A stretch of 64,000 nucleotides of DNA from Bactrocera neohumeralis (Eukaryota > Arthropoda > Insecta > Diptera > Tephritidae): positions 12,918,784 through 12,982,783 of the forward strand of contig NW_026089623.1 of assembly GCF_024586455.1 (NCBI RefSeq). Reading direction: 5' to 3'. This document shows, one piece after another, positions 1 through 10,261 of this stretch. Position 1 is the stretch's first letter. The number at the start of each line of letters is the position of its first letter. The notes under the pieces were generated by a model. That model was given only the letters and a program-made list of their open reading frames with translations, ran no database searches and was not told where the DNA came from. The translations under genes and the position numbers were made by a program.

Positions 1-539
1 TTTTTTCGGGTAGAATTCCTTTTTTGCGTGGGCGCCTTTGGCCCTGGTCGATCCAACACTGGGTGCATACATTTTTTTTCCTTCCGTAGAACTCATATTT
101 ACATTGGCGGCCTTCAGCCCGCTTAAATTTATTTTCATATTTTTTATTGTTTATCAACGATTATGTTTCCTGTATCTTGGGTATAATCTTCCTTTCTATT
201 TTTTTGTTAGTTTGTAAAATATATTAGTTTGGTAACACTGATTATTTGACAGTTTGTAACTTATTTGTTATTCTTAAATAAACAGAATTAAACAATATGT
301 TAAATGCATAATAAAAGTTATTTTTGCAGTATGTTATATAAAATAAATGTGTACAATCGAATTAGTGATGCGTTAGTGAATATAAAAGTGCAAAATTAAT
401 TTTATATCGAGAAAATACGTACTTCAAATAGTGGTAATTTTCAACTTTAAACGCAAATATTTCGAAAACTATAAGCTTCCTGTATTCTAAAGCCGACCCA
501 AATCTTCCTTAAAATACAATAAAAAACAATAGACATTTT
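1..539. other. A/T-rich flank, possible 3' end of the env-bearing retroelement
   Basis: No convincing coding sequence is seen. Two G/C-richer patches near 30-45 and 100-120 repeat a ggcg-cct-t-gccc-like theme. By position, downstream of the minus-strand env remnant, this stretch could hold the 3' untranslated region and LTR of that element. No LTR partner is visible in the window, so this is only an inference. Confidence 0.3.
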
Positions 540-1190
540 TTCTCTAACACGAATTTCCATTTGTCTTGCATTTGGTATTGGTTGTACATGAATTGTTTGA
601 TATACTATATGTCTTTTCCAAATTGAGGCAACTTTACTAATATTACAATATTTTCGTCTTTAGCAACTTTTATAATTTTTATTCCTTTAAGTTTTTCGAA
701 AGTTACATTAAAATTAGTTACATTTTCATCTGTAATAATATCTTTACTTAACAAGTTGTTTTGGCTAGTCATTTCTGGCTAGTGATTTCTTTTATTCTGA
801 TTACATTTGTTTCAATATACATTAAATTTGCTAATAAATTATTCTCCCATTTTTCTTTCCATACAGCTTTAAGTTTTGAGTTGATACTTTTCATATTTTC
901 AACAAATTCTTTATAAAGTTAAACTACTAGTTATAGTTTCTATTTCATTGTCAAAGTTTTCATTAATATTTTGTTGTTTATTAATTTGTTCAATTGCATT
1001 ATGTGCATTTAATTTTCCTGCAATTTCTACACGATTTTCTTCGTCCATAGTTCCATAGATATATTTAAGTCCTGTTCCCAAAAAGTTAAATAATCCTCTT
1101 TTTTGCCTTTGGTGATGTGGGGTTAAAGTATCTATTTGAGTTCTAATGTGCTTGAGTTTAGCAATAATCTTAATTTTTCCAAATTATTTA
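540..1190 (-). pseudogene. env: errantivirus-type Env remnant
   Basis: Minus-strand translation around 1140-1020 gives a basic cleavage-like site (RQKR) followed by a Gly/Phe-rich stretch, the arrangement at the surface/transmembrane junction of insect errantivirus Env. Further along (about 700-600) an ILVKLP-type segment fits the transmembrane subunit. Several in-frame stops and shifts (for example near 930-780) break the frame, and no gag or pol is attached. The Env family is well known; the assignment here rests on motif order only. It is a dead fragment. Confidence 0.55.
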
Positions 1191-1334
1191 CTTGACCTTT
1201 GTACATTGTTGTATTTACTAAGTATGATATTCTGCCATACCTTTCGATTAGTTTGACTTCATTTCATTTTAGTAGCGAGAAGCCGTTACCATGGTTCAAA
1301 TCTACTATTTCTATCTGTGCTCCGATTAGAGGTA

Positions 1335-1916
1335 CAGTAGAATCCCGATTATCCGAACATCGATTATCCGAATATCCGATTATCCGGACTCATTCGTCTC
1401 GGCTCTAATTGTCAATTTAAAAATGTTTTGACATGTTACGACAAGTTTATTTTCGCGTCCGATAATAAATAACGAGAGAGAAGATGAAGAAGAGACTGAA
1501 ACTGGGGATGTATGTCAAGTACCATCTCACGCAGAAGCTTTTGAAGCTCTTGATATTGCTTTTAAGTGGTTTGAAAGACAGGATGTATCGGATCCCATAC
1601 AGTTGTTACAACTGAAATGCATCAGGGACTTGGCCGCAATGAAACGATGTGATTCTTTACGTCAAAGACCAATAAAAAGTTATTTCCAACCAAAATTTTA
1701 AATTACATAGGCATTATGTAATACATTATTTATCGTTATAGCTCGGTTTTTATTTATCGTACATATTATCTAAACTACACTTGTAAAACTTATAACGTAA
1801 TAAAACTTTATTATAATTTAAACATTGTTTGATTTGCCTTGAAATCGATTATCCGGATTTTCGATTATACGGAATACCCCTGGTTTTATTTGATCCGGAT
1901 AATCGGGATATTACTG
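1335..1916 (+). mobile_element. pogo/Tigger-like DNA transposon, internally deleted
   Basis: The two ends are inverted copies. The left begins CAGTAGAATCCCGATTATCC and the right, reverse-complemented, begins CAGTAATATCCCGATTATCC. TA dinucleotides flank both ends (1333-1334 and 1917-1918), as expected for Tc1/mariner-superfamily insertion. Degenerate ATTATCCG repeats make up the subterminal regions. The element is 582 bp; family members are normally 2-3 kb, so most of the transposase is deleted. The remaining coding piece is listed separately. Confidence 0.85.
1462..1701 (+). pseudogene. C-terminal fragment of a pogo/Tigger-like transposase
   Basis: An open frame ends in TAA at 1699-1701. It encodes an acidic linker (REREDEEETETGD), then EAFEALDIAFKWFERQ, then LLQLKCIRDLAAMKR, and ends in a basic/aromatic tail (IKSYFQPKF). 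This layout (helical segment, RDLA-like stretch, short FF-like tail) matches the C-terminal end of jerky/Tigger transposases. The DNA-binding and DDE catalytic parts are missing, so the copy cannot make transposase. The terminal repeats around it support the call. Confidence 0.7.
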
Positions 1917-2768
1917 TATTGCCAAAGAGAGTATCGTAATCTTAATCATTATGTCTTATCTATAAAATTTAAGATTTTATGTTATCTTTGCGAATAGTTC
2001 TATTTTTCTCTTGAATCATAACCTTTATATAAAATACCACTCACCCTTTCGCTTACACTCCGGAAAGATTTAAAAAACGCAATGTTTTACAAAAAGGGGA
2101 TGACAATGGTGGATGGTTGAGCTGCGTCTCGAAGATGTAAAGATGTTTTAGCTGCGCGCCGGAAAAATGAAAAATTATGAAAATATGTTGAACTTCGTGC
2201 CGAAAACGAAAAAAAATCTTGAACGTCCGCCGATGTTTATTAATCGTGATTCGTGGTCGAAAGAGTGTTTTCACTTCCAGGACGAAGCTTTGTGGCCTGT
2301 ACTATCTGCTGGCGTTGAATTGGTGACAACCCCGTGAAGGGCCCACAGTATTTCAGTCGGTGGGGGCGGCGACAAAGGAGGCGTCATAAGCGATGGGGCT
2401 CCGCTGGTGATGACAGTGTTGTTGTTGGTGCTCGTACGATACTACGAGCGGTAGTTGACGGTGTTGTTGCAGTGGTTGTTCGGGGCGCCGGTGTTGGGGC
2501 AACCCCAGTACGGGGCGCACTGATGGCCGATCGCATTGTTGGCGTGGATGGCTGACTATTTTCTGAATCCATATTCGCCTGTATGGAGAAAAGGTCGAGT
2601 TTAGTTACAACTCAATAGTATAAGTTATGAAAAATTTGTTTGTTTGTAACCAACTTTATTTGGTTTGTCGAGGTCGTAATAATCTACCCATTATTTATGA
2701 TTTGTCATATTTGCGGTTTATTTCGGTTTTGTTTATTAGACGGATGTTTCAATTTCTGCGTGTCGGTA

Positions 2769-3514
2769 TTATTGTACGGATTGTTTATTATGTGCATTTT
2801 CGATATTATCTGCGGTTGGTAAGAAGCATAGTTTAACGAGCGGTCTCGTTAGAGTTCCGTTTTGAGTACGGAGGTCAACTACTCGTATGTGACCGTCGGA
2901 GCCGTGATGTAGCTTCTCTATGCTTGGCGCCTGTTCGGGAGTTTTCCAGCGGTACCTTTTGTGAAGGTCCTTTATATACTCCTCCAGCCCAGCAAAATCG
3001 ACACCTGTGCTGTTGAAGGGCAGTTTTGCCGCAGAGGAGAGAATTTGGCGTTTTGTAATGGCGGATAATGCGGATATGGACTCAGTCGTGTATGAAAACT
3101 GGTCCGATATCGTATTCCATTGGATGCCCAGAGTTTTTGTGGTACTTTCTTTTTCGAATATGAGGAAATTAGTGTCCAACAAATTTTCTTTTGGTATGTT
3201 TTTTAATATATTTGGGTGATTTGCCGTAATCTTTTTTAATGGAAACCCTGCGGATTTGAGGGCTTGAATTACCTGTGATAATGATTCGTATGCTTGTGGA
3301 AGACTGTGACTTCCAGACAGAATATCGTCTACATACGTTTGTGTTTTTAACACCTGGGTTACCAAAGGAAATTCTGACTTGGTGTTTTCAGCCAATTCAT
3401 GGAGTGTTCGAATGGCTAAGTCTAATGGCTAATGGATCTTGCGGCGTTGAAGACAACACTTACTTTAGTTGTTTTTTTATCTGGCTTTACTACTACATAA
3501 TGTGGCAAGTAAAA
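2769..3514 (-). pseudogene. pol: BEL/Pao pol remnant: RT joined to integrase C-terminus
   Basis: From 3514 the minus strand gives LPHYVVVKPDKKTTKVSVVF, the conserved start of the BEL reverse transcriptase, then a stop near 3420. A long frame (3395-2769) continues with the LAEN segment, then TYVDDILSG, the YVDD catalytic motif of BEL RT. Shortly after SSAAKLPF it switches to YRWKTP and ends with LTRPLVKLCFLP, which is the typical close of BEL integrase. The frame stays open across the switch, so two far-apart regions are joined in frame by deletion. Protease and RNase H are absent. Confidence 0.8.
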
Positions 3515-3517
3515 TGA

Positions 3518-4560
3518 CTAGTATTTGCCATTGATGATTTTTTCGCATTCTTTGAGTGTATGCGCATGTGACAGACAGTTTGAACAAAGTCTTTTAGTTT
3601 TTACGAAATTGTTGCGGTCGATAATATTCAATTTTTTAAATCTCTCGCAAGATTTGAGCTTATGCCCTCCTGTACCTAGTTCGCATGATCGATATTTATT
3701 CTGTTCAGATGAGAACGATTGCGTTTTGAAGAAGCTTCTATTTAAATTGTTGTTGCTATTGGCTTGGGGCTTGTGGAAGCTTCTATTGAAATCTTGCTGA
3801 ATACCTTTTGGTTTACTTGTATTTACTTTTTTGTCTACCCTTTCTGCGATTTCGTACTGGGTAGTGAGAAAATCTTTCATTTGTTGCCACGTTCGCATTT
3901 TTTACGTGATGAGAGCGATTGCTCCCACACTAATAAAGACTTTTCTGGTAATGTGCATATATTTACCAGTATAGGGTCCCAGTTGTCTGTGGGAATATTT
4001 TGGGTCGATAAAATCGACAAACAATTGGAAGCAGTGGATTGAAGTTTGATAAATTCTTCACTGGTTTCCTTTTGAATTTTTGGCAAGTTCATCAGAATTG
4101 TTATCTGTTTATCGACCAATATTCCTTCATTCTCGTATCTTGATTTTAAAGCTTCCCAAGCCATATTAAAATTGTCGTCATTTAATGCGAACTGTTTTAC
4201 TATGACGCCAGCTTGACCTTTCGTTTTGTATCGGAGGTGATACAATTTTTGTGCATTAGATATTTTTAGGTGGTTTATGTAAACGGCTGTGAACATGTCC
4301 CGGAAGGACGGCCATTGTTCATAACCCCCATGAAAAATTTCTGTGTCACATGCGGGCACCTTGAGGTGGATGCCTGAACTTGCCTCTTGACTTTGTACTT
4401 GTGGCGTCTCTACTCGCGGAAGTGGAGCAGGTGCAATTGCTTAGTTTCAATTGATCAGTAATCATTGCTTTCGTTTCTTCAAATTGGTCTAAGCTATTTT
4501 CATATTTGGCGTAAGCCGAGGATTTGAAATTTTCTGGTAGATCGGCGAAGATGAAAATCG
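3518..4560 (-). pseudogene. gag: BEL/Pao gag remnant (DUF1759-like plus zinc knuckles)
   Basis: Two overlapping minus frames (4359-3877 and 3898-3518) cover most of a BEL Gag. The first has GYEQWPSFRDMF, LKISNAQKLYHLRY and the ALKSRYEN segment of DUF1759-type Gag. The second holds Cys/His clusters (CRSCELGTGGHKLKSC and CSNCLSHAHTLKEC) typical of BEL zinc knuckles. The frame change near 3885 is a break. Upstream to about 4560 the frame is interrupted but still Gag-like. The protease that should follow is deleted, and the gene abuts the RT start within a few bases. Confidence 0.8.
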
Positions 4561-5423
4561 AGTGCAGTATTTTATAAAACTGTCACTCTCAGCAATAAAT
4601 TTACTGTATATAATGTCTTTCTTCCTTTTTTGTTTTGTAACACCTTGCTTTCAGCGTGTAGCTTCTGCAGGTGTACATGGACTTTTTTCGTCCGAAATCA
4701 TTTTTGGAACTTTCAGTAGTTGTGAAGATTTAGATTCTTTTGAATCTGTGTTCATTTAGAACAAATAAATTAACGAAATAGTTTTTTTCAGTGTAAACTG
4801 ATTGACTTTAAATGGAATTGCTGATTGCAAAGCGAAGTCTCTTCTAAATATAATAATAAAATTGTAAAATGTTTTGTTTTATTTTCTTTTTGTTGATCGG
4901 ATTAAATTAAATAACGCGTTTCGTTTTAATTAATCTCGAAAAAAGTATAAAAGTATTACCGAATTTATTTATTATTTATTTAATTGTTAAAATATGCAAT
5001 ATTTATTTTATTAATTTGTTTTGTGTTTGTGAGTCTTATAGGGTATACTTATAGACGAATCCGTTTGTATGTACTTGCAACTGAGTGCTTGTTTAAGAGA
5101 TCAGTGCTTTTTGTACATACATATATACGAAATCCTGCTTATTTTTGCTTACCAAAAAACAAGGGTATTGCCGAAAATGTGCCAATTTGGACTTATATGT
5201 GTATTAATACGTGAAATAAATTGTTCGTAATATTTATATATTAGTTCATTTATATAAATATATATTTTAATATTTTATACTTTTCCTATCGAACCGTTTA
5301 ATAGGTATATAATATTTTGAGGTACCCTCGTAGGGTATAATCAACGTTCCGTATATAATTATGAACAAGTATATATGCAAGCGTGCATACACTGTTTCTC
5401 AGTGGAGCGAGCGCGAGTTAAGG
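4561..5423. other. A/T-rich spacer without recognisable gene
   Basis: About 860 bp lies between the BEL gag and the next LTR element. It may include the 5' leader and LTR of the BEL element, but no primer-binding site or second LTR is recognised. The last 40 bp before 5424 (gtttctcag...gcgcgagttaa) have an inverted counterpart just past 8919; see the findings. Confidence 0.4.
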
Positions 5424-5833
5424 AATGTATTCCTTATAATAGTAACAAACATCAAAACAACCTTTTGTTTCAGTAAACAGAATGCACATTGAGTTCGAAC
5501 AATTGAAATGCATTATCACTACAACAAACAATCCTAAACAAACTAGTATCAAAACAACATTGAGTTTGAATAGCACAACAACCTTATCTTAAAACAAAAC
5601 AAATGTTTTCAAGCAAACAATATATATGTATGTATGTAGACAAACCTAAACAAATAATATTATCTGTACCTTAACAAAGTATAAACTAGTAATAAATAAA
5701 CATTCTAGTTAGTATAAATAGAAGTAAGAAACATGTAATAAGTTAGTCTTAAGAGTATAAATAAAGAGTACACATTCCGATGCAGCTCAAAATATTTTCT
5801 TTTGACTCATTTTTACCATATGTAAAAATTAAC
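5424..5833 (+). repeat. 5' LTR of the non-autonomous retrotransposon
   Basis: It shares long near-identical stretches with 7564-7812 plus 8747-8919, including the aggaatgtatt start, the gaatagcacaacaacctta block and the tgacTCATTTTTAC end. It carries a TATA-like gtataaatag near 5714 and an AATAAA near 5760, as expected for U3 and R. Exact ends are uncertain by a few bases because the family termini are not known to me. Confidence 0.75.
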
Positions 5834-6037
5834 TGGGTGCTCAACCGGGATGGCAAATTTATTTGCTATCCAAAAAGCCAGATTTTATTCCAAAAGGAAG
5901 AAATCAAAAAATTCTACAGGAAGTGGGACTTCCAGCACTAAATGCCTGAAAAAAGTGCAGAAACAAATGGCTATGGATATATGTAAGTAAAAGTTCTGTA
6001 ATAGCGGACAATACTTCCAGAATGAATCAATAGCAGA

Positions 6038-6730
6038 TCCTGAAAAAACGGAAAGCGGCGAATTCAGTAAGATTCACAACAGACCCTGGAACAGCGGACA
6101 GCGACAATTCCTGAAAAAGTGGAACAAGGAACAAAAGTATAAGTCCTGAAATAGTGGATAATACTTTCACCAAGATTCGCAATAGACCCTGCAACAGCGG
6201 ACAACGTTGAATCCTGGAAAAGATAAAACAAATATACCACATTCTCACCAAGAGGAGACACCAGCATCACCACATACAAAATTAAAGCATGGGTAGAATA
6301 AACAAATATCAACGAAGAAATATTTGGAATCAATATCAACAACGACAACTTCCATCAGTCCCAATGGACGTGGGTCGACTTTGTTAAATAAAAAATTCAG
6401 CAATTGTTAAATGACGGAATAACATAGCCGATAATTCCAAAAAAGGCACCGAAACCAAGGCAAGCCAAAATGGTAAATGGTTGTTGAATTCTGGAAAATA
6501 AACGCTAATTCAAAAGGAACTAAAATAAGAGATCATTTGAAACACGAAAAAATAATTAAGTATATAATATAGAATGGTACTAATTATAAACATAAAAAAT
6601 TAATCTAACACATACGAAAAGTGAAAATTTCCACCAACACAGCCAATAATTCCAAAAAAGGCACCGAAAACAAGGCAAGCTTAAAAGGAAAATGGTGTTG
6701 AATTTTAGAAAATTGACGCTAATTAAAACT
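6038..6730 (+). repeat. internal direct repeats of the non-autonomous LTR element
   Basis: Two degenerate repeat pairs fill the body. One is a block with cctgaaa-agcgga...gattc-caa-agaccctg (about 6038-6150 and 6148-6225). The other begins at 6432 and again near 6644 with the shared string ataattccaaaaaaggcacc, followed by ggcaagc and gttgaatt. No coding frame runs through them. Such repeats may be packaging or structural sequences, which is only an inference. Confidence 0.55.
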
Positions 6731-6755
6731 AAATTATAAGAGTAAGTTTGCGATT

Positions 6756-7378
6756 ACATGAGGCAACTTTAGTTGCTAATTCTCGGGCGATTCTCTTTTG
6801 CTGTCGCCCATTACCTTCACACGAGCAACTTGTGTTGCGCAACTCTGCTCGAGTTTTTTTCTCATTCTCTTTCACTTTACTTTAACCCATTGTCTACTCT
6901 TTACTTTAACCCATCCACTCTATCACATATATTAATCAGCTCTGTCAATTAAGAAATACATTTTATTTATTAAAACAAAGATATATTACCCTTTTTACTA
7001 TCGTCTGAATCAATAAGTATGGCTTCCTCCATACATTTCACAATATCTTTAATTAATTCGATTTTTTCCTCATACTTCATTTTCTAAAATATTTATATTA
7101 TATTATGAATATTTGTATACATATTTGCAAATTACTTACCAAAAGATGAAATTAAATTTTTTAAATATATTCAAAATATTAATTTCAAAAAAATATACGC
7201 AAATGCAACTATGTACTACGAAAGAAAGAACACGAATGCCGAAAAACGTCGCAGCGAACTGCTACGAATAAGAACACAAAGCGAGTTGCTGAACACTGGA
7301 AACTCGGCGCGATTCCCCTCTCCTCGTCGCCCCCTCGCCTATAAACCAAGAGTTGCCGCAACAAAAGTTGCCTCGTGT
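6756..7378. mobile_element. PIF/Harbinger-like MITE nested in the LTR element
   Basis: The ends are inverted: left ACATGAGGCAACTTTAGTTGC, right (reverse complement) ACACGAGGCAACTTTTGTTGC. The element is 623 bp and lies wholly within the LTR element body. A minus-strand coding-like exon with a splice donor is found inside (6990-7080). The target duplication is not clear; GAT on both sides is possible. The superfamily call is tentative and rests on the resemblance of the exon to the first exon of the Harbinger relic at 17.2 kb. Confidence 0.6.
6990..7080 (-). pseudogene. possible first exon of a transposase inside the MITE
   Basis: From ATG at 7080 the minus strand encodes about 30 residues (MKYEEKIELIKDIV, ending in the acidic IDSDDSKK) and runs into a gtaat donor-like site at 6989. 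The short length, acidic end and donor resemble the first exon of the Harbinger-type transposase relic at 17210. No second exon is seen. It could also be a chance frame. Confidence 0.35.
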
Positions 7379-7812
7379 GATAAGGCTCTAAAGAAAGCAT
7401 CATAAGAAACATGCAAAAATAATTATTTACTATTTTATATAAAAAGGTATAAGTTATAATTACAAAAAATTAATCAAACACATACAATCATTAATTATTA
7501 TAAGCCGACTTCAAGCCTAGATGTTTTGAAATGAGGATATTTCATTTTAACAAAAGGGAGAGGAATGTATTCATTATAATAGTAACAAACATCAAAACAA
7601 CCTTTTGTTTCAGTAAACAGAATGCAGAAACAACATTGAGTTCCAACAATTGAAATGCACTATCACTACAACAAACAATCCTAAACAAACAAGTATCAAA
7701 ACAACAATGAGTTTGAATAGCACAACAACCTTATTTTAAAACAAAGCAAATGTTTTTAAGCAAACAATATATACATATGTAAACAAACCTAAAAAAATAA
7801 TATAATCTGTAC

Positions 7813-8746
7813 TAGACTTCTGCATGAATGTACCCATATCTAGCTTGACAGAACTGTACAGTAGTATAGTGTTCTTAAAAATACTGCACTCATTCTTTGC
7901 TGTACAGTATACCTCTTAGGGCAGAAGTAGGTAGCACAGCATTTTTCTTGACCTCACTTAGAGTGAGAACAGTATATGGTTGTACTCCTTGTGAGTGAGT
8001 ACTACATTTGTCATTTTTTTAATACGCTGTACATTAAGCGAAACTATAAGGACAGCTTGCCTGTGCTATTATACAACTGTGCAGATGAGTTCAGTATTAT
8101 TTAACACGTACACAAACATGGATGGTAAAGAAAACGGCGGTCGTGCAATGAACGCACAAGAAACTGTAAGTTTTTGTTGCGCAAAAATTATATATTGCCA
8201 TTATATTATATACAACTCTATTTTGTAACTAGAAATATCTGTTGTTTTATATGTTTGTGAATGTCTTTTGTATATTTGTGGCAACATAGTGCCTGGTCAA
8301 CAAAATAATGTTTCTGCATTCCAATATTAATGAATTAAATATAGAATCTTTTGTAGCATAAAATAATTAATATAATTACTTTAAATTAAAATATTATTAG
8401 TTGCTAAGCTCTATGTTTTATAATAAACACATTTTCAATGAAAAAATAAAACCAATGTTTTTTTTTATCTTATTCTTGCATATGACATACCAGTCATGAA
8501 GCTTCTCTCACTGTACAGTAAGTAAACTGCACACCAAAACACTGTACAGTGCGTTGACTGCACACCAATTTTGCTGTACTCATTAACAGCTGTACAACTA
8601 TGGAGTGAGTGGAAACACTGCCTGTCAATACAGTCAATATTTCACTATTCACTCACACTCAATTATACTGTGCAGAAAAAGAAGTGTGCCCACTTCTAGA
8701 ATAAGTAATTCATTTGCCGTTATGGGTGCATCCATGCAGAAGTCTA
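7813..8746. mobile_element. hAT-family DNA transposon, non-autonomous
   Basis: The terminal inverted repeats are TAGACTTCTGCATGAATG on the left and, reverse-complemented, TAGACTTCTGCATGGATG on the right. An exact 8 bp target duplication (atctgtac) flanks it, which is diagnostic for hAT. Multiple ctgtaca/tgtacag subterminal motifs occur near both ends (for example at 7853, 7902, 8510 and 8545), as hAT transposases usually require. At 934 bp it lacks most of a transposase; a first-exon-like piece remains at 8085. Confidence 0.9.
8085..8165 (+). pseudogene. candidate first exon of a hAT transposase
   Basis: From ATG 8085 an open frame encodes 27 residues (begins MSSVLFNTYTN, ends MNAQET) and meets a good splice donor, gtaagt, in phase 0 at 8166. 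It sits centrally inside a hAT whose remaining coding capacity is gone, so it fits a retained first exon after internal deletion. No domain can be recognised in so short a piece. Confidence 0.35.
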
Positions 8747-9186
8747 ATCTGTACCTTAACATAGTATCAACTAGTAATAAGTAAACATACTAGTTAGTAT
8801 AAATATAAGTAAGAAACATGTAATAAGTTAGTCTTAAGAGTATAAGTAAAGAGTACAAATTCCGGTGCAGCTCAAAATATATACTTTTGACTCATTTTTA
8901 CTTTATGTAAAAATTAACTCGCGCATAAACGGAATTGAGAAACGAAATAATCGTATGTGCACTTCGACTTGTAAATGTGCACTCTTTGTATATTCCGTAA
9001 ATATGTACTATATATGTATGTACGTATGTATATATGTGAGTACAGTCTATTGGCATCTACTCAAATGTTCTCAAAAGGTTGAGATTATAATAAATATATA
9101 AATGTACGTGTGTTCAAATTGGTGCATTTATGTACATATGTAATTTTTTGTTTTTTCCTATTCGGTTTTCTTTACCGTTTTCTTTT

Positions 9187-10261
9187 TATACTCTCGCAAC
9201 AATGTTGCTAAGGAGAGTATTATAGTTTTGTTCACATAACGGTTGTTTGTAAGTCCTAAAACTAAAAGAGTCAGATATAGGGTTATGTATACCAAAGTGA
9301 TCAGGGCGACGAGTAGAGTCGAAATCCATATGTCTTTCTGTCCGTCCGTCCGTCTGTCCGTCCGTCCGTCCGTGCAAGCTGTAACTTGAGTAAAAAGTGA
9401 GATATCATGATGAAACTTGGTACACGTATTCCTTGGCTCCATAAGAAGGTTAAGTTCGAAGATGGGCAAAATCGGCCCACTGCCACGCCCACAAAATGGC
9501 GGAAACCGAAAACCTATAAAGTGTCTTAACTAAGCCATAAATAAAGATAATAAAGTGAAATTTGGCACAAGGGATCGCATTAGGGAGGGGCATATTTGGA
9601 CGCAATTTTTTTGGAAAAGTGGGCGTGGCCCCGCCCCCTACTAAGTTTTTTGTACATATCTCAGAAACTACTATAGCTATGTCAACCAAACTCTACAGAG
9701 CCGTTTTTTTCAGGCATTTCCATAGACAGTTCAAAAATGGAAGAAATCGGATAATAACCACGCCCACCTCCCATACAAAGGTTATGTTGAAAATCACTAA
9801 AAGTGCGTTAACCGACTAACAAAAAACCTCAGAAACACTAAATTTTACGGAAGAAATTGCAGAAGGAAACTGCACCCAGGTTTTTTTTTAAATTGAAAAT
9901 GGGCGTGGCCTCGCCCACTTATGAACCAAAAACCATATCTCAGGAACTACTCAACCGCTTTCAATGAAATTCGGTATATAATATTTTCTTAACACCCTGA
10001 TTACATGTACGAAATATAGGTGAAATCGGTTCACAACCACGGCTTCTTCCAATATAACGCTATTTTGAATTCCATCTGATGCCTTCTCTGTATAATACGA
10101 GTATAAACATTAGGAACCAATGATGATAGCGGAATAAAACTTTACAAAAATACGGTATTTGAAAAATATGTAAATGACGTATAATGAAATCTCGATTATC
10201 ACTTTATCATGCGAGAGTATAAAATGTTCGGTGACACCCGAACTTAGCGCTGCCTTACTTG
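9187..10261 (+). mobile_element. DINE-1-like (Helentron-associated) repeat, copy A
   Basis: The 5' end is TATACTCTCGCA. Its inverted copy, TGCGAGAGTATA, lies at 10210-10221, and is followed at once by a hairpin, GTTCGG-tgacac-CCGAAC (10226-10243), and a short T-rich tail ending cttacttg. A (GTCC)n microsatellite sits about 150 bp in (9340-9375). This layout (5' end inverted subterminally before a 3' hairpin, microsatellite inside, no CTRR end) is that of DINE-1/HINE elements. Copies C and, inverted, B and D match it. Frames read across the microsatellite (DGRTDRRTDG and alike) are artefacts. Confidence 0.75.

Larger units (their letters stand above)
2050..4560 (-). mobile_element. BEL/Pao LTR retrotransposon, heavily deleted
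   Basis: Reading on the minus strand from 4560 down to 2770 gives gag (DUF1759-like and zinc knuckles), then the start of reverse transcriptase, then the YVDD part of reverse transcriptase joined to the end of integrase. Protease, much of RT, all RNase H and the integrase catalytic core are absent, so about 2.5 kb remains of a normal 6-7 kb body. Below 2770 lies a tail with a Pro/Thr/Ser/Ala-rich minus frame (2384-2572) and low-complexity sequence with repeated GCGCC/GAAAA motifs (2090-2270). LTRs are not defined. Confidence 0.75.
5424..8919 (+). mobile_element. non-autonomous LTR retrotransposon with two nested DNA elements
   Basis: A segment of about 410 bp at 5424-5833 is repeated in the same orientation at 7564-8919, where it is split by a hAT insertion. 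These are the LTRs. A purine-rich tract (aaaagggagagg) lies just before the second copy, as expected for a polypurine tract, and the first copy is followed by a TGG-starting stretch at 5834 that could bind a tRNA. After removing the MITE at 6756-7378, the body is only about 1.1 kb and has no gag or pol frame. It is therefore a TRIM/LARD-like element that would need another element's proteins. Confidence 0.75.
7564..8919 (+). repeat. 3' LTR of the non-autonomous retrotransposon, split by a hAT
   Basis: 7564-7812 and 8755-8919 together match the 5' LTR. The duplicated 8 bp atctgtac (7805-7812 and 8747-8754) marks the hAT insertion, and its removal restores the continuous LTR sequence seen at 5424-5833. 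Small substitutions and a difference near the start of the body (extra aaacaacattg) separate the two LTRs, so the element is not new. Confidence 0.75.

Noticed and set aside
2334..2572. Overlapping open frames on both strands
   Set aside because: Low-complexity G/T-rich DNA gives Pro/Thr/Ala or Val/Gly runs; best seen as the tail of the BEL element.
5424..8919. Direct target duplication of the LTR retrotransposon
   Set aside because: Looked for 4-6 bp direct repeats at both borders; none found. Only an inverted match exists, reported as a finding.
9158..9492. Frames with DGRTDRRTDG-like repeats here and at 25199-25532 and 49655-49994
   Set aside because: They are translations of the (GTCC)n microsatellite inside the DINE repeats, open in several frames at once.
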